From contig BFEA01000421.1 in NCBI GenBank assembly GCA_003427395.1, positions 540,278 through 560,402 on the forward strand: 20,125 nucleotides of DNA, in the 5' to 3' direction. This document shows positions 16,315 to 20,125 of the stretch, piece by piece; the first letter of the stretch is position 1; every line of letters starts with the position of its first letter. The notes below the pieces were generated by a model, which saw nothing but the letters and a program-made list of their open reading frames with translations, did no database searches and was not told where the DNA came from. This DNA is from Chara braunii. Lineage: Eukaryota; Streptophyta; Charophyceae; Charales; Characeae. The translations under genes were made by a program, and so were the position numbers.

Positions 16315-16344
16315 GGACCGCTATTTCCTTTAGTAGTATAGAGA
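16315..16344 (-). other. Helitron 5' terminus
   Basis: The minus strand starts TCTCTATACTACTAAAGGAA after a host A, then AATAGCGGTCC. It resembles the terminus at 839 (TCTCTAATAC-CCTAAAGGAAAACGCGG) and agrees with plant Helitron 5' ends, which start TC and carry an AAAGGAAA-type stretch shortly inside. Confidence 0.78.
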
Positions 16345-19300
16345 TATGAGGGAATTCCGAATTAAAGCAAATCCAAGAAAACAATCAGGAGATTTTCAAT
16401 TACCAGCAAAACATGAGACTTCTCAATTGGAATTCTGATAAGCCGCATCATTTGAAATCGTATTCTAAAAAAACACAGGGAATTAAAATCAACAATGAGA
16501 AATCAACCTCACGACCTCAAAATTTAAAGGCTTAGATATCCGAAAAAAAATTAGTAGCGGCGCGTGGAATAATTCCTAATCCAATAAAACGACCTCTCAT
16601 CCTCATCACTCAACCCAATTACTTACCTCACTACCCTCAAACCCTACCCCTGCGTCTTCGGGGAAGGAAAGACTCCCTCCCTCCCACTGCTAGGATCTAG
16701 GCTCCAAGCACTGCTAACACCAAAGACCTAATCCAGCCATCTTCAGTCCCTCAAGGGAAACGAAGACAGTGCGATACCCCCTCGTCAAACCTGCTGATGA
16801 GTCGCCACAGGGGGTTCAAAACTACCTTTGTGATGAACCATCTTTTGTAATCGCACGACTTTCTGCGCGCAGCTGCTTGGGGGAACATGACGGGTTGGAT
16901 GGGTGGGTTGGACGACAAATTGCATGGATGCCCTCGTTTCTTTTCGTTTTCTGTCGGAAGTTGTCGAATCGGTGTCGGGTGAATCCTGTACCAACGGTGG
17001 GGTCGTTGCGCCATCACGGGCGTGAGAAATAACTGTGCCATAGCTTCTTTCTTGTTCTGCTGTGAGCACTGGGAATTTCGACGCGATCATCGCGCGGGAA
17101 TGTCATTTTTGAATTTTCAACTGATGTCGAGCCCCCACGGGCTCACGGAATCGTTTTTTTTTCTTCTGCTTTTTCAGAATTTTCCTTTGCAATTAGGACT
17201 TAGGATAGGAATTTAGGTACTCTGGATTTTGTTGCGCCGTGCCTGCGCTCATCTTGCTGAGCAAGGAACTGGGCTCTGACTAGATCGCGCTCTTAATCTT
17301 GTGTAACTGTTGTTATGGTGGGCGCGATTGTAACTGTATCTTTCTTCTTTCTTGGTTCCCTTGTGTTTGCCCGCCTTCTCCTTCTTCCTCGCCTTGCATG
17401 CTCGGTTTTAATTGGCCTGAATGCCTGCATGACCGGATCGATGTGTGAAGTGTGGCTAGGACCCCCACGCTGCGGCCTGGCCGTGCAGATGTAGGCACTT
17501 CCTCTCTTTTCTTCTTGTCCATCTGGGCTTAATCCCGTACCTTTTGTGCAGGCATGCATGCTATAAATTTTGCAAGCGCGATTAGTTAGCTCTCTAAGAA
17601 TTTCGAGGTTAGCGCGATCAGTGAGGGTCGGCTAACAAGCAAGTTTTGGAAGGTGAGTGAGTGCGAGAGTTGGGCCATCCGACGACCTGGTGTCGGGTAT
17701 GCGGGGTTGACATGAGGGGCCGCGACGGACTGTGGCGCACGGGCGAACCTGGCTTGCATGCTCGAACCAAGCGGGGTGACAACTCTGTGTTGATGCGAGG
17801 CGACGGACTGCCCGCATTAGGAATGTGGAGTAAGAAGAGAGAGAGAAAGAGAGTAGTTGTGTGGGTGTGGGATAAGGCTCTTTTTGTTGTTCCTTTCTTT
17901 TCCTCTGTTCATCTATATAATTCGGGATTCTAGTGAGGCCGATTTTTATCGCGGCCCTTTTCTTTTGGGACTTCTCTTATAAATCGTCTCGGATTTTCCT
18001 TTTCATTTTTACTTCGTATGCATGCATGGAATGAATGTGAATCCCCTTTATTAGCGATCTTTTCAGATTTTCAATCTTGTTTTGTGATGTCCGTTTCGAC
18101 CCTGTCTACTGTTCACTTGTGATTGAAAATGCTCGATTATGGATGTTTTGTCTTAGTCGTTAGCTTTTGATCACCAAGAGTGTCGTGAGAAGTTGATTGT
18201 CACGTCCCCTCCTTTCCCCTTCCTTTCTCTTTTTGTCACATGTATGATATATAATGATCGGATCTTACTCGACGTAGCAGGGATAGGATATTTGCATAGT
18301 CGAACGTGATCGGCACACTGAACGAATCCGTTGTTTCTCACGTGCATGCTCGCGTATGACCGCGATCTCGAGGAAGCCGAGTTGTCGCCTAGACGCTCGT
18401 CTGCGTGAGTCGGCCTCGGACCACGTATGAGGATGTCGAGGACCGAGTTTACGAAACGAATATGGCTGCAGAAGTTTCGTCTTGGATGTCCGATCGTGAG
18501 AGCCTGAGGGATCCGGAATACCACGAATACTGGGAGGGTGAACAACTCAGACGGCGGGGGAACTTAAGGAACCCGGAATTCCCCTGTCTGAGAGAAAACG
18601 ATCGATTGTGCACAAGGGACTTTCACTGTGCCATAACTAACGATCCTATGGGCCCCGACTACTCGGATACTTATAACACACAATATTTCATATCCCACGG
18701 CTTCGTCATTATCACTATCAGTTTCCCTCTCTTTCACCTCCCCTTCACCTATCACCAATTCACAGTGGTGCCGTGGAATTCCATAGCCCGCTATTGGCCC
18801 GCATACCGTGCGAGAAGTGTCGGCGGCACCAGGCCTATCGAGCCTCGGAATTCGCTCAGCGAACCCGCACCAAAACCGAGCGGCGCCGACAACAGATCGA
18901 ACCACGCGAACGACAATGAAGGCAAAACCAAAGGAGATGGTGATTCCCATTTCTTTTAGGTTTGAAAGTTGAGTTCGAGAATGCAAGAGTGTTTAGATCT
19001 GTCGGTACCGTGATTGTGGGAAAGCACCCGGGGGATCTTTGGTCTGAGATGCACTGCGCATGCCATCTGCCTTATGCTGCACGATATCAGCGGCTTCCCG
19101 TTTGTGCACAAGCCCCGAGAAGCGGTCTACACTCCATCTTACAAAAATTAGAAGCGCCAAACACGACCAGCGGGCACCCTCTTTGCGCTTATACCCCTGA
19201 AACTTGCCACAGGAGATCTCAGTTCCGACCAGGGACTCCACCCCCACTTTTCTAAAATCCTTGGCACATCCCTTTTTCGCACTTTCAGGCCCCCATCCCA

Positions 19301-19851
19301 CTCTGATCAGGAAGGCGCGCTGGGCGTGAGATTGGGCGTCACACCCTGACCATACCCTTTCCAAACTGTTGAGGAAGAGGGAGGGATTTGCGAAAATACG
19401 AAGACCGTGAGGGCAACAAACCCCACCTACCAAGTTCATAAGAACCCCCCTTCAAGTTGCCCATCTCCCCCTCCCACCTCGCCCCTAACTTACCTCCCAT
19501 CACTGCCCTCTCTTCTCGCGTCCTCGCGTCTTCGCCCACCGCGTCGACAAATTTCTCCACCATCATGTGGTCATCGGTTTGCTGCTATTGTTGCTCCTAA
19601 GGCAGGACAGGGTCAAAACCTGCTTGCGGCGCATTAAAAGTTGGAAGACCCTTCGAAGTTGATGGCACCTCCCACCACTCCCACCACCACTGTGACACCC
19701 CCTCCAAACAAGGGGCGCCTCTAACAACGCTTCATCACCAAGGTCGCCACCTCACTTCCAACCTCCGCCTCCCTCACCATCATGTCGTGGCGCCCTCACA
19801 ACCTCGTCGCATGTCGTTCCCGCCCTCGCCTCGCCTATACGTCAAACCCAT

Positions 19852-19855
<4 letters not shown>
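16345..19855. other. Unassigned 3.5-kb stretch, no recognisable gene
   Basis: The sequence is A-rich to about 16600, then mixed and G/T-rich to ~18200, then mixed with C-rich segments. Open frames at 16769-17032, 17661-17933 and 18462-18959 have no domain I recognise. Two TGTSACRYCCCC-like words (~18197 and ~19691) recall LTR starts, but I could not find matching ends or internal retroelement genes. It may be old transposon sequence or intergenic DNA. Confidence 0.5.
18462..18959 (+). CDS. Hypothetical 165-codon open frame, unrecognised
   Basis: The first in-frame ATG is at 18462; the open frame itself begins upstream of 18405 without an ATG. The N-terminal half is highly charged (WMSDRESLRDPEYHEYWEGE, then LRRRGNLRNPEF). 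A hydrophobic stretch follows (about residues 75-95, GFVIITISFPLFHLPF), which could be membrane-spanning. The C-terminal tail is Asn/Ser/Lys-rich and ends DGDSHFF. A sizeable open frame also lies on the opposite strand, so this may be chance. No Kozak context, splice sites or family match support it, and no known gene is adjacent. It is listed only because it is the longest ATG-initiated frame in this stretch. Confidence 0.2.
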   Translation: MAAEVSSWMSDRESLRDPEYHEYWEGEQLRRRGNLRNPEFPCLRENDRLCTRDFHCAITNDPMGPDYSDTYNTQYFISHGFVIITISFPLFHLPFTYHQFTVVPWNSIARYWPAYRARSVGGTRPIEPRNSLSEPAPKPSGADNRSNHANDNEGKTKGDGDSHFF

Positions 19856-19895
<40 letters not shown>

Positions 19896-20060
19896 TGTGT
19901 GAAAGCCCAACAGAAACAAACAAAAACAAGCACCCTTTCTTAGTTGTGCTGTGGGGGAGTTGAACTTACCACCACAACGAGGATTCTCTGGTCGTGGCGT
20001 GCCTTGGGGGGACCACCCCACTTCAATGGCACCCAGTTCGGAGGACTATGCACTAGGCAG
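19856..20060 (-). mobile_element. Putative tRNA-derived SINE with poly(A) tail
   Basis: On the minus strand a ~165-bp body ends in a 39-nt poly(A) (plus-strand T run 19856-19894). AAGTTCAACTCC (19967-19956) resembles the Pol III B box of tRNA-derived SINEs (GGTTCGANTCC). TGGGTGCCATTGAAGTGGGG (~20034-20015) is a plausible but weaker A box about 50 bp upstream. The size and the A-tail fit a SINE. The 5' end runs toward a (CT)n tract, so target duplications cannot be checked. It could alternatively be a truncated LINE 3' end. Confidence 0.45.
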
Positions 20061-20062
20061 TG

Positions 20063-20063
<1 letters not shown>

Positions 20064-20125
<62 letters not shown>
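20064..20125. repeat. (CT)n microsatellite at window end
   Basis: Pure CT repeat running out of the window; true length unknown. Confidence 0.97.

Larger units (their letters stand above)
6870..16344 (-). mobile_element. Near-complete 9.5-kb Helitron (rolling-circle transposon), inactivated
   Basis: On the minus strand the element begins TCTCTATACTACTAAAGGAA at 16344, directly after a host A. It encodes a Helitron Rep-PIF1 helicase (13296-8979) and ends with a GC-rich hairpin (6898-6882), 8 nt and CTTG before a host T. Autonomous Helitrons have 5' TC, a 3' hairpin and CTRR, insert at AT and make no target duplication. All of these fit except CTTG, one base from the CTAG form, which may be a mutation. 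Joining the flanks gives an ordinary A^T site (…CTATACA|TATGAGG…). Roughly 3 kb of minisatellites separate the 5' end from the gene. The RepHel reading frame has four internal stops and one frameshift, so the copy is not autonomous today. Confidence 0.8.

Noticed and set aside
16793-16824. CTGATGAG followed by a CAAAAC, resembling a hammerhead ribozyme core as in plant retrozymes
   Set aside because: The conserved GAAA after stem II is absent, stem II does not pair well, and no consistent stem I/III with a GUC cleavage site could be drawn.
18197-19705. TGTCACGTCCCC (~18197) and TGTGACACCCCC (~19691) as possible LTR starts
   Set aside because: Similarity ends after about 15 bp, no matching LTR ends, primer-binding site or gag-pol sequence was found.
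1-20125. tRNA or rRNA genes and CRISPR arrays
   Set aside because: No cloverleaf with a proper acceptor, no rRNA-like blocks, and the tandem repeats are adjacent units without unique spacers.

Overview
The window looks like repeat-rich plant nuclear DNA. The evidence is an L1-type LINE whose ORF2 ends in a plant-type zf-RVT Cys/His cluster, a plant-type Helitron with a fused Rep-helicase protein, a palindromic hAT-like MITE, a tRNA-derived-SINE-like element and many long (GA/CT)n tracts. I cannot name the species or clade. I found no intact host gene, rRNA, tRNA gene or CRISPR array. All recognisable coding sequence belongs to decaying transposable elements, and all of it lies on the minus strand.

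Layout. Positions 1-839 look like the 5' end of a Helitron (minus strand) running out of the window, packed with short tandem repeats. Positions 840-1153 are a short spacer holding an inverted repeat and one copy of a ~54-bp dispersed repeat. Positions 1154-~5390 are a decayed L1-type LINE (minus): ORF1 tail, endonuclease, reverse transcriptase, a large internal deletion, the zf-RVT tail, and a poly(A) tail read as poly(T) on the plus strand. A 356-bp hAT-like MITE with perfect 10-bp terminal inverted repeats and an 8-bp target duplication sits inside ORF2 (2077-2432). Positions ~5390-6869 are non-coding, with a second copy of the dispersed repeat behind a poly(T) tract and some degenerate tandem repeats.

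Positions 6870-16344 are best read as one 9.5-kb Helitron (minus). It has a TC-type 5' end at 16344, a GC-rich hairpin and CTTG-type 3' end at 6870-6898, and a Rep/PIF1-helicase pseudogene (13296-8979) with four internal stops and one frameshift. An unusual ~500-codon Ser/Thr/Pro/His-rich open frame (8978-7479) continues in the helicase frame after a single TAA. The ~3 kb between the Rep gene and the 5' end is almost entirely minisatellites and microsatellites.

Positions 16345-19855 hold nothing I can identify. Positions 19856-~20060 hold a SINE-like element, and the window closes in (CT)n.

Most premature stops in both large elements can be derived from Gln or Arg codons by single C-to-T changes, as expected for methylated, silenced elements. 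The observations most worth checking are the in-frame C-terminal extension of the Helitron helicase, the Helitron's concentration of independent tandem duplications, the frame-preserving MITE insertion, and the second Helitron 5' end with its 10-bp subterminal hairpin.
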